From positions 2,666,001 through 2,730,000 of the forward strand of contig CM075653.1 in assembly GCA_037953625.1 (NCBI GenBank): a DNA stretch of 64,000 nucleotides, read 5' to 3'. The stretch is from Crotalaria pallida (taxonomy: Eukaryota > Streptophyta > Magnoliopsida > Fabales > Fabaceae). This document shows positions 32,995 to 43,831 of the stretch, one piece after another. Numbering within the stretch: position 1 is the first letter of the stretch; each line of letters begins with the position of its first letter. The notes under the pieces are model-generated. The model saw nothing but the letters and a program-made list of their open reading frames with translations. It searched no databases and had not been told where the DNA came from. The translations under genes were made by a program, and so were the position numbers.

Positions 32995-34764
32995 ATGACT
33001 AGGGGCCACCCAAGCTACTTTCATCCATATAACCCTGAAATTGATAGAACTTATCACAGACTAGTTAGACAAAATAGGAACCAGTCCATAGGTAGTGAGT
33101 CTATTGAGTCTTTACATAGTGAGTCTGCTTCTTTTTCTTCTATTCCTATAAATTCTGATTCTTATTCTGATTATTCTGAAAATATGGCTCAACCTCCACC
33201 ACGTGAGAGGACATTGAGGGAGCTGGCTGCACCTGATTTCACTATTGAAGATTTGTGCATCCAGTATCCCGATGACCCGTATGAGCTAAGGTCTGGACTA
33301 ATTCATTTGTTGCCCAAGTTTAATGGTCTTGCAGGTGAGGATCCTCATAAACATCTCAAGTAGTTCCATATTGTCTGTGCTACTATGAAACCACATGATG
33401 TGCAAGAGGATCATGTTTGTCTTAAGGCATTCCCACACTCCCTAGAGGGGCTAGCCAAGGATTGGTTGTACGATCTGGCCCCTGGTTCTATCACAGTCTG
33501 GGATGACCTGAAGAGGGCATTTTTGGAGAAATTCTTCCCTGCATGCAAAACAACAGCAATCCGAAAGGATATATCAGGCATCAGGCAACAAAGTGGAGAA
33601 AGTCTCTATGAGTATTGGGAGAGATTCAAGAGACTGTGTGCGAGCTGCCCTCACCATCAGATCTCAGAGCAGCTGCTTATTCAATATTTCTATGAAGGTC
33701 TCAACCTCATGGAGAGAAACATGCTTGATGCTGCAAGTGGTGGTGCCCTAGGAGACATGACACCTTTAGAAGCCAGAGTCAAGATCGAGAAGATGGCTTC
33801 CAATTGTCAACAATTCCATGCAAGAGGCAACAGCGATGCAATCATAGTGAGAGGAGTGAATGATGTTGGCACAAGTTCTGGTAAGGTTGAGAAGCTTGAA
33901 CAGAAGATAGATTCACTTACAACTTTGGTCACTCAATTGGCCATCAACCAGAAGAAGTTGTCCCTGCCTGCTGGATTATGTGGCATATGCACATCCGCTG
34001 AGCACCCCACAGATGCATGCCCTTCTGTGCAGCAGCCCACGACTGGTGCTGACCAACCTAAGGCATATGCCGCCAACATCTTCAACAGTAGAAACCAGCA
34101 GCCACAAAACTTTGATCTCTCTACCAACAGATACAACCCTGGTTGGAGGAACCATCCCAACCTGAGATGGTCTGATCAGCAGCAACCTTCACAGGTTCAA
34201 TTTCAGAACAATTCTAGACCACCATATGTACCTCCTCCAGTCCAGCAACAGAGACAACAACAGGCTAATTCTGCACCACCAGCTCCTAGTACTGAGCAGC
34301 AGCCTTCATTGGAAGAGCTGATGAAACAGATGACCATGCAAAATCTCCAATTCCAACAGGAAACTAGAGCATCCATTCAAAGACAAGAGGCCTCCATTCA
34401 ATCTTTGGCCAATCAGATGGGACAGATGGCAACAGCAATCAACACTATGCAATCTCAGAATTCTAACAAGTTGCCATCCCAAACAGTGATCAATCCAAAC
34501 CAGAATGTGAATGCCATTAGTCTAAGGTCAGGGAAGCAGATTGTCACACCCACACCAGAATCTGACCTCAACAAAGATGATCTAGTTTCAACCAACAAGA
34601 AGAGCCAAATGGTCGAGGAGAGTGAGCACACAAGTACCAGAAAATCCCATCCAGCTCAGCCTTCCACAAGCACAACACCTGCTGCTGCCCAACAACCACC
34701 CCCCATTCCTCTTCCTTTCCCACCAAGGGGGGGTGACTCAAAGCAAGAAAATGGAAGAGATTGA
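32995..34764 (+). pseudogene. Athila-like gag (one stop, then a frameshift into pol)
   Basis: The ATG at 32995 starts MTRGHPSYFHPYNPEIDRT. The frame is broken only by TAG 33361-33363 (HLK*FHIVC; related gags have Glu there) and resumes to 34764. The central part (KDWLYDLAPGSITVWDDL..FLEKFFP, SGESLYEYWERFKRLC) is the retrotransposon gag core. A Gln-rich C-terminal part (LEELMKQMTMQNLQFQ, ISLRSGKQ) follows. Near the G-run at 34727-34733 the protease frame shifts by one base; the shift may be decay or a frameshift site. Confidence 0.85.
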
Positions 34765-34765
34765 C

Positions 34766-37462
34766 AAAGAGATACTTGACACATTCAGGAAGGTGGAAGT
34801 CAACATACCCCTTCTTGATGCAATCAAGCAGATTCCAAGGTATGCAAAGTTCTTGAAGGATCTATGCACACACAAACGGAAGCTCAAGGGTAATGAGAGG
34901 ATCAGCATGGGAAGAAATGTCTCTGCTCTTATAGGTAAACCCGTCCCTCATATTCCTGAAAAGTGTAAGGATCCTGGAACTTTCTCTGTGCCTTGTATCA
35001 TAGGTAATACTAAATTTGAGAATGCTTTGCTAGATTTAGGAGCATCTATTAATGTTATGCATATGTCTGTTTTCAAGTCTCTTTCACTTGGACCCCTTCA
35101 ACCTACGGGTGTGGTTATTCACTTGGCAAATAGATCTACTGCCTACCCCGCAGGTTTGATAGAGGATGTCCTGGTTCGGGTTGAAGAGCTTATCTTTCCT
35201 GCTGATTTTTATATTCTTGATATGGAAGAGGACACCTCTCGTAGTGCTGTCCCTATCATATTAGGGATACCATTTTTGAACACAGCCCGAACCAAGATAG
35301 ATGTGCATGCAGGTACACTTTCCATGGAATTTGATGACAGTGTGGTTCGATTCAATATTTTTGATGCTATGAAACATTTTTCTGATGACCACTCTGTTTT
35401 TCATGTTGACTTGATTGATGATCTGATTGATGAGCATGTTCTAGACTTTTTGCATGATTATGATTTGCCATCTTTCACTAGCTCATTTACTTGTTCTGCA
35501 TGTTCTGATTCCGAAATGTGCACTGCATGCATTGAAATTGACCAGTTTTTAAATTCTGCTACTGCATCTGTTGATTCATATGATATAGATTCAGATCATG
35601 CTAACCCCATTTCTGTTTTGCATGAGTCTAATTCACTTGTTCAGGTGCAGGCGGTAGAATCCAATTCTGCTGCTCCTTTAGTTCCATCTGTGATGCAGGC
35701 ACCTTTATTGGACCTGAAGCCCCTTCCTCCTCATCTCAAATATGCTTACTTGGAGGCTGAGCAGAAACTTCCAGTGATCATCTCTACCTCCCTTTCTGTT
35801 GATCAAGAGAAGAAGCTGTTGGATGTGATTAGAGCAAACAAAAGGGCAATAGGATGGACTTTGGCAGACATACCTGGTATTAGCCCCTCCATGTGCATGC
35901 ATCGGATTTTATTGGAGGATGGGGCTAAACCAGTGAGACAACCCCAGAGATGGTTGAACCCCCAGATTCTTGATGTGGTGAAGAAAGAGGTCACCAAGCT
36001 GCTGCAAGCTAGCATTATCTACCCCATTTCAGACAGCACTTGGGTAAGCCCGGTTCAAGTAGTTCCTAAGAAGTCTGGGGTGACAGTTGTCAAAAATGAG
36101 AAGGATGAGCAGCTTTTAGTTTTGCATGTTTCACATCCCTCTCCCCTTATTCCTTGGTTTGCTGATATTGTAAATTATATAGTTGCATCTGTTTTTCCAC
36201 CCTTGGCATCCAAAGCTCAAAGAGACAAATTGAAGAGCGATGCCAAGTATTATGTATGGGATGACCCCTATTTGTGGCGTTTTTGCAGTGATCAGGTCAT
36301 TCGCAGGTGCATTCCAGACCAGGAGATCCAATCGGTTCTCCAATTTTGCCATGCTTCACCAGTTGGAGGCCACCTTGGCACTCAAAGGACAGCACGAAAG
36401 GTGCTGGATTCTGGATTTTATTGGCCTACCATCTTCAAGGATGCAAGCAAAATCTACAGCTCATGTGAGCAATGTCAAAGGGCAGGAGGCACCCTATCTT
36501 GGAGGCGACAGATGCCGCAACAACCTATGTTGTTCTGTGAGGTGTTTGATGTCTGGGGTATAGATTTCATGGGCCCCTTTCCTGTTTCTTTTGGTTTTTA
36601 TTATATCTTACTTGCTGTGGATTATGTATCCAAATGGGTGGAAGCTAAGGCCACCAGGACTAATGATGCTCAGGTTGTTGTAGATTTTGTCAGGACTAAT
36701 ATCCTTTGCAGGTTTGGCATACCTAGAGCCATAGTCAGTGATCAAGGCACACACTTCTGCAATAGATCCATGCAAGCTTTGCTCAAGAAGTATGGGGTTG
36801 TGCACAAAGTTTCTACACCATATCACCCCCAAACCAATGGGCAAGCTGAGATTTCAAACAGAGAGATCAAGCGGATTTTGGAGAAGATGGTGAAGCCTAA
36901 TAGAAAGGATTGGAGCACACGATTGGAGGATGCTCTATGGGCCCATCGGACTGCTTACAAGGCACCCATAGGGATGTCACCTTATCGGGTTGTTTTTGGT
37001 AAGGCATGCCACCTGCCTGTGGAGATAAAGCACCGTGCATATTGGGCTGCGAAGCAATGTAACTTAGCTCTTGATCAAGCGGGTGAGGAGAGGAAGCTGC
37101 AGTTGAGGGAGCTAGATGAGATCCGTTTGGAGGCCTATGAGAACTCCAAGTTCTACAAAGAGAAGACCAAGAAGCTCCATGATAGCTCAATTTGCAGAAA
37201 GGAGTTCTTGGTTGGTCAAAAAGTGTTGCTCTACAACTCTAAGCTTGGACTCATGAGTGGAAAGCTCCGCTCTAAATGGATTGGACAGTTTGTAGTCACC
37301 CAGGTGTTTCCTTATGGCACTGTGGAGATCAAGAGTGAGTCCATAGACAAGAGCTTCAAAGTCAATGGTCACCGACTCAAGCCTTTCCTCACTACCCCTT
37401 CTTTGGATGATGCACCTGTGGAGGAAGCCTCATTGGTCGACCCCATTTTTGACCCACCGTGA
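34766..37462 (+). CDS. Athila-like protease-integrase polyprotein with RT/RNase H deleted in frame
   Basis: The open frame runs 34622-37462. Its recognisable part begins near MEEIDKEILDTFRKVEV (about 34751). It has the aspartic protease (LLDLGASINVM, Asp at 35033-35035) and the RT N-terminal linker up to VVPKKSGVTVVKNEKDE (to about 36108). It then jumps directly to the linker before integrase (PWFADIVNYI, about 36150). Integrase has HHCC (GGHLGTQRTARKVLDSGFYW..CEQCQRAG) and DDE (WGIDFMGPFP, SDQGTHFCN, HPQTNGQAE) with its C-terminal domain. About 500 residues that relatives carry between these points are missing without any stop. It could still make protease and integrase; replication would need RT from another element. 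Confidence 0.85.
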   Translation, partial: KEILDTFRKVEVNIPLLDAIKQIPRYAKFLKDLCTHKRKLKGNERISMGRNVSALIGKPVPHIPEKCKDPGTFSVPCIIGNTKFENALLDLGASINVMHMSVFKSLSLGPLQPTGVVIHLANRSTAYPAGLIEDVLVRVEELIFPADFYILDMEEDTSRSAVPIILGIPFLNTARTKIDVHAGTLSMEFDDSVVRFNIFDAMKHFSDDHSVFHVDLIDDLIDEHVLDFLHDYDLPSFTSSFTCSACSDSEMCTACIEIDQFLNSATASVDSYDIDSDHANPISVLHESNSLVQVQAVESNSAAPLVPSVMQAPLLDLKPLPPHLKYAYLEAEQKLPVIISTSLSVDQEKKLLDVIRANKRAIGWTLADIPGISPSMCMHRILLEDGAKPVRQPQRWLNPQILDVVKKEVTKLLQASIIYPISDSTWVSPVQVVPKKSGVTVVKNEKDEQLLVLHVSHPSPLIPWFADIVNYIVASVFPPLASKAQRDKLKSDAKYYVWDDPYLWRFCSDQVIRRCIPDQEIQSVLQFCHASPVGGHLGTQRTARKVLDSGFYWPTIFKDASKIYSSCEQCQRAGGTLSWRRQMPQQPMLFCEVFDVWGIDFMGPFPVSFGFYYILLAVDYVSKWVEAKATRTNDAQVVVDFVRTNILCRFGIPRAIVSDQGTHFCNRSMQALLKKYGVVHKVSTPYHPQTNGQAEISNREIKRILEKMVKPNRKDWSTRLEDALWAHRTAYKAPIGMSPYRVVFGKACHLPVEIKHRAYWAAKQCNLALDQAGEERKLQLRELDEIRLEAYENSKFYKEKTKKLHDSSICRKEFLVGQKVLLYNSKLGLMSGKLRSKWIGQFVVTQVFPYGTVEIKSESIDKSFKVNGHRLKPFLTTPSLDDAPVEEASLVDPIFDPP

Positions 37463-38964
37463 TTTCGGGAGTCTTCTTTTCTCCTTCCTTACTCTTTTTA
37501 TTGCACTTGTCTATATCTGTCTGATTCTGCTATTTGTGTTCCATTGAGGACAATGTGTGATTTAAGTGTGGGGGGGAGAGTAGTTTAGGTTGCATATTTT
37601 TGCTTTGATTTTTTTAGGTTTTTCTAAGTTTTGGGCATTTTCTTGCATGTTTTTGCTTCATTTTAGTAGAGTCTTGGTATCTTGTGTCTGAATTCATGCA
37701 TTTCTGTGTGTAAAGTTGCTTTTGATAATTAAGAGGTGGTAACACTGTGATAGAATTGTCCCTTTTGTGAGGATTTGAGCCTTAATTGTGGGTGGATTGC
37801 TATATATGCCACCTAATTTTTCTTTCATGTGTGATTGCACTCTGGATTACTTGCACTCTAGAACTTGACTTGACTCTTGTTGATACTTGATATTCCCATG
37901 CACATTTTGAAATGATTTAGGCATTGTTTTTTTTCTTGAATAAGCCACTAGCCATATGAGCCTACCTTGAATGAATTTATCCTTTGATAGCCCCTTTGAG
38001 CCTTTATATCCCTTTTCTTTGTTCTTTAGCTCATTACAAGCCTATGACTGAAAAACCATGATTGTCCTAACCTTAGGGAATGTTGGAGCTTTGGAATTGT
38101 TTTGGGAATGGGTATTAAGTAAGCGAGGGTGCTTTGTTCTTCATCTCTTGTGAGTTCTGGGTTTTGCCTCTATGGTCGGTGATGTAATTATGGCTTTATC
38201 TCATTATGCCATTTTTATTGTTTCTTCTTTTCTTTCGTTCATGAAGTTCTGCAATGTAATGCAATTCAAAAAAAAAAGAAAAAGAAAAAGAAGAAGAAGA
38301 AGAAGAAAAAAAAAAAGAAAAAAAATGGAATAAAAGGTTGATTGAGGCATGGAGGATTGGAATTAGAGGTTGTTGTTATGTTTACCATTTCATTCTGGGG
38401 TGGATTGTGCTTATTTTTTTTACTTGTTCCCCATTGCTCCTCTATTCCCTGGGTTTTAGCTACATTTCCCATATTTTTATCCTACCCTGTCCTTGGCCCC
38501 ATTACAACCCTGAAAAGACCTTTTGATCTTAATGTGCATGTGTATTGATTGTTGATGTTAGAGGCTTGTCAAGCCTATGGTTGTGTTTGTTTTTCATGAT
38601 GTGCCTTGAGTGTAAACGCTGATTAACCTTAAACACTTGAGTGTAAACACTATTGAGTGATCCTTGTGAGTTTCTATCATCTTTGTGACTACCCTCTTGA
38701 TGTCATTGGTTTTCTTTGCATATTTGAAATAATTGGATGATGTTCATGGATGCTTTGATTCTTTGGTCCTTATTTTCTTCGTGTGCTCGATTTTGCCCAT
38801 TTCTTTGCATTTCCTAGAATTCATTGTGAAGTATGTAATCTCTTAGGTTTGCATTCATTAGTTTTAGTAATCTTGTTACATGATTCACTTTGGTGCATAT
38901 TGATTTTCTCAGTCCTAATTCTTAGTTTTGCCCAGGAGTGCAAAAGGATAAGTGTGAGGGTATT
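37463..38964 (+). other. Athila-like 3' non-coding region
   Basis: It contains the GAGGACAATGTGTGATTTAAGTGTGGGGGG-type motif (37547-37577) usual after Athila pol, an A/G-rich microsatellite (38266-38330), and a purine tract (AAAAGGATAAGTGTGAGGG, 38942-38960) before the 3' LTR. No env-like frame with membrane segments is seen. Confidence 0.7.
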
Positions 38965-40085
38965 TGATGAGCATTTTATTTACCATTTTTCCTTGCATTA
39001 TTTTACTCCTATTATTGATACTTGTTGCCTATTTGACATTGTTTAGCTTGATTTAGTGATTTAGAGTTTATTGGACTATTATTCTGAATATTGTTTAATT
39101 TGGGATTATTTAGCCTAATTAATTCTATTTCTATTTTCAGGTCATATTTGGCACAAGGGCTTTTTGGACATTTTGGGAATGAAGATTTAATTTTGGAAGA
39201 GAAGATATATGATGAAGTGAAGATTGTAATCTATCTTTAGGATTAGTTGAGATTTAGTTATATCTTTTAAGATTTAGATTTTATCTATAAGATATTTTTA
39301 GATTTAATTTAGAGATAAGCTTTCCTTAGGATTTGGGCCCATGATTTAGGCCCGTTTTGTGATTTAAAAAGCCAAATTCGTGTAAACCCTTGGGAGAGAC
39401 CTTCCATTCACGTTTTTTACATTCTCTCTCATAGAGAAGGCTTAGTTTTGCTCTCCAAGCTTGTGGAGGCTGCTAGGGTTTCTCTCTCTTCCCTTTCTAC
39501 ACGTTTTTGGTATTTTTCTTCATGGAAGGCTAAACTCTTAGGTTAAATCCCTTTGGTAATGTATCACATACTCTTGAGGTTTTATTCTTAATGCTATTTT
39601 GTTTTTATTCACTGTTTTCATGCTTATTGATATGTTATGGTTCGCTTAGTTCCATTCTATAGAGATAATCCATGTGTATGAATGCTTAATTTATGCAAAC
39701 TCGTAAAAACTCCATGCTTTGGCTTTTAATGCTTAATTAGAGGTTTGGGTTTTGGGGTGAGAATTGAATTTTCGCTTAGTATTTAATTCTCACGAGTTGG
39801 ACAGTGAAGAGGAAAGAAATTGATCTTTTGTGACCGATGATAGAGTTGTGAACGCGAGCCAAAGGGGTTTATCTGCTTTTCCTTATCTGTTTCTTCGTTT
39901 TGATTTAATTCTGTTTTGATTTCAATTATTCAATATTCAATACCAAAAAAAAAACCCCTGTTTTCTATGCATACTATGTGTTCGACCTTTTGCTTGATAA
40001 GATATTCCTTGGGAGACGACCTAGGAGTCACTTCCTAGTACTATACTTAAACTGTTTTTATTTGTATCGGGTACGGCCTCGATCA
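38965..40085 (+). repeat. Athila-like 3' LTR
   Basis: It is 1121 bp and nearly identical to 31149-32269. It ends GATCA, followed by the target duplication GCTGC. Confidence 0.95.
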
Positions 40086-40090
40086 GCTGC

Positions 40091-41058
40091 TTTCTTATGC
40101 TTGAGCGCTTTCGCGCTCATCTTCTCCAAGGAAGCTCGGAGCCTGAGTATCTCGTCCTTAGCATACTCATGTTGCTCCTGAGCCACTGCAGCAGCTTGCT
40201 CGGCCGAACGAGCTTTCTCCGTAGCCACCAGAAGAGCAGCAGCATCCTCCTCAGCCTTTTTCTGGATTTCCTCCGACCACTTTATCTGTGCCTCGGCAGC
40301 CTGGAGTGTTTTCTCAGCCCGAACTTTGGCCCCCTCAAAATCTTGAGCAGTCTTTTGAAGCCGCTCGTTCTCAGCTGCCAGTTCTTGTATCCTTTTATTC
40401 AGACCTTGGACCTGAATTTCCAAGTAGTCTTCCCGCTCGTTGGCTTCATATCTTTTCTTCTTTTCCTCGGGGGCCAATCCAGCATAGGCGTCATCACCAT
40501 GATGACCAAGGTGATGGAAAATGCTCGCACCTCGTAAAAAGCTCCTCACCAACGACTTACAGTTATTTTCCCAAGTCCCAGGGGTCCAAGACTCGATTAA
40601 TTCAGCATTTTCAGGAGGGAAGACGGTGGCAATGAATGAGTCGGACATCTTCCTACCCCACACCGTCTTGGCAGCTGCATCTTCCTTACCCTCGGGAATT
40701 TCAATCCCTTTTTTGGACTTGCTCAAATTGAACCAATCTTCAGCGAGACCTTTTCCTTTATCCAGCCGAGTCCTCTTGAGGGAGCGCTCGGGAACGTCTT
40801 GGGGAGATGAATGAGCTTCTACTTCAATATTCACAGCGTCGACAACGCGGCCCTTTTTGATCACCTGTTCAACACCAGTAACCCTTACAGTGGGGGTGGT
40901 ATTGGGGATAACGGTCGGGCTTTCAGGATGGGTCGGCTCAGAAGATTGACCCTTGATTGAAAAACCGGACGCAGATTCTTTGAGTGCTGCTAGCTGTGAC
41001 ACTCTAGCTGCCCGAGCTTCACTCTTCTTGGCCTTGGTTGCTTTCTTCCCCATTGCTT
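40091..41058 (-). pseudogene. Antisense gene of the Tat element, coiled-coil part (interrupted by the nested element)
   Basis: The frame enters from the upstream exon across a candidate 54-bp intron and reads EAMGKKATKAKKSEARAARV. It then has a Pro/Thr-rich stretch, a middle domain (DSFIATVFPPENAELIESW) and about 120 residues of Ala/Glu/Lys heptad coiled coil (AAENERLQKTAQDF, AEKTLQAAEAQIKW). It is cut at 40090 by the Athila-like element and resumes at 31148. Tat-lineage elements such as Grande and Retand are known to have extra ORFs, some antisense, in this place; their function is unknown. Confidence 0.8.
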
Positions 41059-41112
41059 CTGCGAGAAAAATGGATTAGCACGGCAAAAAAAAAAAAAAAT
41101 TTATTGTAGTAC
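41059..41112 (-). other. Candidate short intron in the antisense gene
   Basis: The minus strand reads CTGG|GTACTACA..TGCTAAT..TTTTTCTCGCAG|AAGC. Removing the 54 nt joins the frames of 41113-41545 and 40091-41058 exactly (codon G|AA). It has a branch-site-like TGCTAAT and a pyrimidine tract. It is short for a plant intron, perhaps because the T-run has contracted. Confidence 0.55.
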
Positions 41113-42385
41113 CCAGCTCCGCCTTCACTTCGTCTCGCGTATCTTTCAGCAGAATTCGTTTGGAATCAATTTGACCATTTGCTTGAAGATATTCCCAAAC
41201 GTGGTCGCATAATCGCCTTTCGGCTTTCGTTAAATCCGCCTTATAGTCGAATTGATACAAGGAGGATCCTCGGTTATAAATGTTAGTCGTCCAACCCAAT
41301 GGAAACCGAGGCACGACCTTCATCACTCCATCTTCTTCAACCCGTTCCATGAACCAACATACTTCGGCCCCAGTATACTTGTATTGGAAGAAGAGAGGTT
41401 TGAAAGATTTCGTAGAGTCTGTCACCTTGGCGAAAAGGGCATGTCCCCTCCGAGCCTTTAGGGACACCCAAAGACCCTTGGAATCACCAAACTTATTTAC
41501 TTGAGGAGCATATAACCAAAAGAAGGACCGTACCGTCGCGACCAAGTTTTCAACATCGCAGAATTATTGAAAGGCTCGGACGAAAGCCCATCCACTTGGA
41601 TGCAATTGGCTTGGGGCTATTCCTAAATGAGTGAGGACTTCGACCTCGAAGGTGGAGAAGGGCAAGCGGATACCGACTTTAGTTACTACTTCTTCATAGA
41701 AGTAAAAATATTGACGATTTTCTGGCACTTCGAAGCAGATCCGATCGTCGATTCCCAGAGGTCTTAATACGAAATCTGAGATATTTCCGTCGGCTCTCGG
41801 AGGTGTTAATATCGGCCGGAGATGATTAAGACTATTTGTTGTTAACAATGAAGGTCTCGTCCCCAGTACTTCCCGATCAAAAACAGCATCGTACTGTGCA
41901 TGATTGGGCGGCAGAGGATATTCTTCAGGATTGGTCACACACCTGCGTTCCACCATTTCTGAGGAAAAAGAAAAAGGCTCGGCGTTAGGATTTTTTACTT
42001 TAAATCTAATGCCGAGCCCCGAACTTTTTCCCCCCACCTCAGATGGATTTCCTACAGGTTCTTTATCCCCCATATCATGATCGGGGCTAAATCTAACTTG
42101 GGCTCTACGCTCAGCGAATCTATAGGCTAATAACCACTTAGTCTCGTCGGCAGGATTCAATGGATGTTCTACTGTTAATGGTTTTAACTCGGAAGAGCCC
42201 GAGTCGATGGGGGGAATAGTAGGGATAGGCATAGAGCTTTCCGAGCATGGATTCCTTTCGTTCCCAGAATCTTCAAAAACCCCAGAAAAGGATGAAGAAC
42301 TTGATTCACTGTCACTAGATGGATTTTCTCCTAATCTCCTACAGAGTTCACGATAAACTTCCCTAAAACCTCTCCATCCCCTCAT
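41113..42385 (-). pseudogene. Antisense gene of the Tat element, N-terminal part
   Basis: The ATG at 42385 starts MRGWRGFREVYRELCRRLGE, then a Ser-rich stretch. A conserved-looking globular region follows (NHAQYDAVFDREVLGTRPSL, LPFSTFEVEVLTHLGIAPSQLHPSGWAFVRAFQ). One TAA at 41561-41563 interrupts the frame, which continues with FCDVENLVATVRSFFWLYA and ends at the candidate splice donor at 41113. The LHPSGWAFVRAF..FFWLY pattern is like the gag-like or 'putative plant transposon protein' regions in plant databases, but I cannot assign it firmly. Glu and Ser rich stretches resemble nuclear proteins. Confidence 0.75.
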
Positions 42386-42780
42386 GATTCAAACAAATTG
42401 AGGTATAAACTCCTCTCACTTAAAAACAAAAGAAACCCAGAAACTCTACCCAGAAATCCCTGCAAAATCCCGAAACCAGAAAACCCGTTTACAAAGAAAA
42501 ACTCACTCCAAAAGAAAAACAAACCCCAAACGAATAAGGAAAACGGCAGGAATGGAAATAAGAGGAGTAGAAGGGGTTACCTGCGTGAAGTTGCTAAAAC
42601 TGGTGAAGGATTGGAGGATCTCAATTTGGGAACGAAGACAACAAAGTGGAAATCGAAGAGAGAATGAGGAGATTCTGAGAAATTTCGGGAGTAGAGTGAG
42701 GGATGAGGCAGAGAAAGGGTAAGTTTCAATTAAAAGAGAGAACTTTTCAGTTTCCCTCCGTCTTAGCCATTTGGGCCAAA
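42386..42780 (-). promoter_or_regulatory. Leader with intron and promoter of the antisense gene
   Basis: On the minus strand a CT-rich leader (CTCATTCTCTCTTCGATTTC) ends in CACGCAG|GTAACCCC at 42579/42580. It is followed by a 120-bp T-rich intron to GATTTTGCAG|GGATTT at 42460/42459, then the ATG at 42385. Upstream lies a CCAAT-type ATTGG (about 42808). This is the build of an ordinary plant gene 5' end rather than of an LTR-driven frame. Confidence 0.55.
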
Positions 42781-43012
42781 AGCCCATGGACGCATGCAAC
42801 CAATCATAAGGAGAGACGTGGCAGTTCTAAAAGGTACTTTTTCAAATTTCAAAAACGCAATGATTTGGCACAACTTACAAGGAAACGCGCCGTATCTCGA
42901 GAACCCAAAACGTCACCTCGAAGCAGTCGGCACGATTACAGTTGTCACGAGGCATGCGGGAAGGTCTATCCTAAGCGCTCATTACCTCGTCACAGACTTT
43001 TCAAAGTCTTAC

Positions 43013-43025
43013 GAGCTGGGGGGCT
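43013..43025 (+). promoter_or_regulatory. Tat polypurine tract
   Basis: GAGCTGGGGGGCT stands directly before the 3' LTR start TGTAGGG. Confidence 0.8.
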
Positions 43026-43660
43026 TGTAGGGTCTGCCGACCGCATAAAAACTACAGTCCTATATAAAGGATTTTCCAAGGACCTTTCCCTCGGTTTACT
43101 TAACACAAACGTCCAACGCTCGGACACGTTCATTCCGAGCATACGAAAAGGCCAGACTCGGACTTGATGGGACCGAGCCTCAACAACGGTCTTCACTCCA
43201 TCGGCTCGGGATTCTAGAACCGAGACATAACGTCGGCTGGTAGGTTGACTCAGCCTCACCAAGGCTTCCTATCTCTTCCGCCCGTTTCTCCTAGAATCTC
43301 GCAACAGCCTCTACATGGGATCGTGAGTGATCCTATCCGGATTCTAAGGGAATAAATCTCCTATATTTCCTCACAGAATCCCGGTTCAGCTCACCTTGAT
43401 ACGAGGCCCATACGGCCCACATCAACTTCCTCCAAACCCTATAAATAGCTCACAACAGCTAGGGTTTCAGGTACGTACTCTCATCCCTAAGTTGACACTC
43501 TGCACACACTTGTTGACTAGGGAAACCCTGCTTTTCCCAACTGGAACTGCAGAAAAACCATAAGGTCATACATAGATACTTGACCTTCTCTTGAACTCCT
43601 GATTACCATAATCTTGAGGGCTCAAAGGGTTAAGGACATATAGTGTTCAAAGACACTACA
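43026..43660 (+). repeat. Tat element 3' LTR
   Basis: 635 bp, same ends as 23944-24579, followed by AAAAT at 43661-43665. Confidence 0.95.
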
Positions 43661-43831
43661 AAAATCATGTATGCGCTCGATCGCCAGTTTTCCTTTTCTT
43701 GAATTATTTGTCAAATTAGGCATTTTTTTTATTCAAATTCAGTTGTGAATTTTTTTAAATCAAACGTTTAATAATTTAATATCATAATTACGATATAAAT
43801 TGAAACCATTTGATGTTAAAAATTTAAACTT

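Larger units (their letters stand above)
31149..40085 (+). mobile_element. Athila-like Ty3/gypsy element lacking RT and RNase H, nested in the Tat antisense gene
   Basis: Both LTRs are exactly 1121 bp (31149-32269, 38965-40085) with only about four differences by eye. The target duplication GCTGC is at 31144-31148 and 40086-40090. The primer site is tRNA-Asp type. gag, protease and integrase are present. RT and RNase H are missing through an internal deletion near 36106-36135. 37463-38964 holds no env-like frame. Confidence 0.95.
23944..43660 (+). mobile_element. Ty3/gypsy Tat-lineage retrotransposon with antisense gene, carrying a nested element
   Basis: LTRs of 636 and 635 bp (23944-24579, 43026-43660) differ at about 8 sites plus one indel, about 1.3 % by eye. 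The target duplication AAAAT is at 23939-23943 and 43661-43665, and segment A (9938-9950) shows the empty site. Without the nested insertion it is about 10.8 kb. The gag-pol order with a second, archaeal-type RNase H and a long non-pol region before the 3' LTR identifies the Tat lineage. Confidence 0.93.

Noticed and set aside
37463..38964. Envelope-like gene of the Athila-like element
   Set aside because: No frame with signal peptide or membrane segments exists; only short frames in AT-rich DNA.
41252..41545. Plus-strand frames opposite the antisense gene
   Set aside because: They mirror the antisense frame, which has the gene-like start and splice sites.
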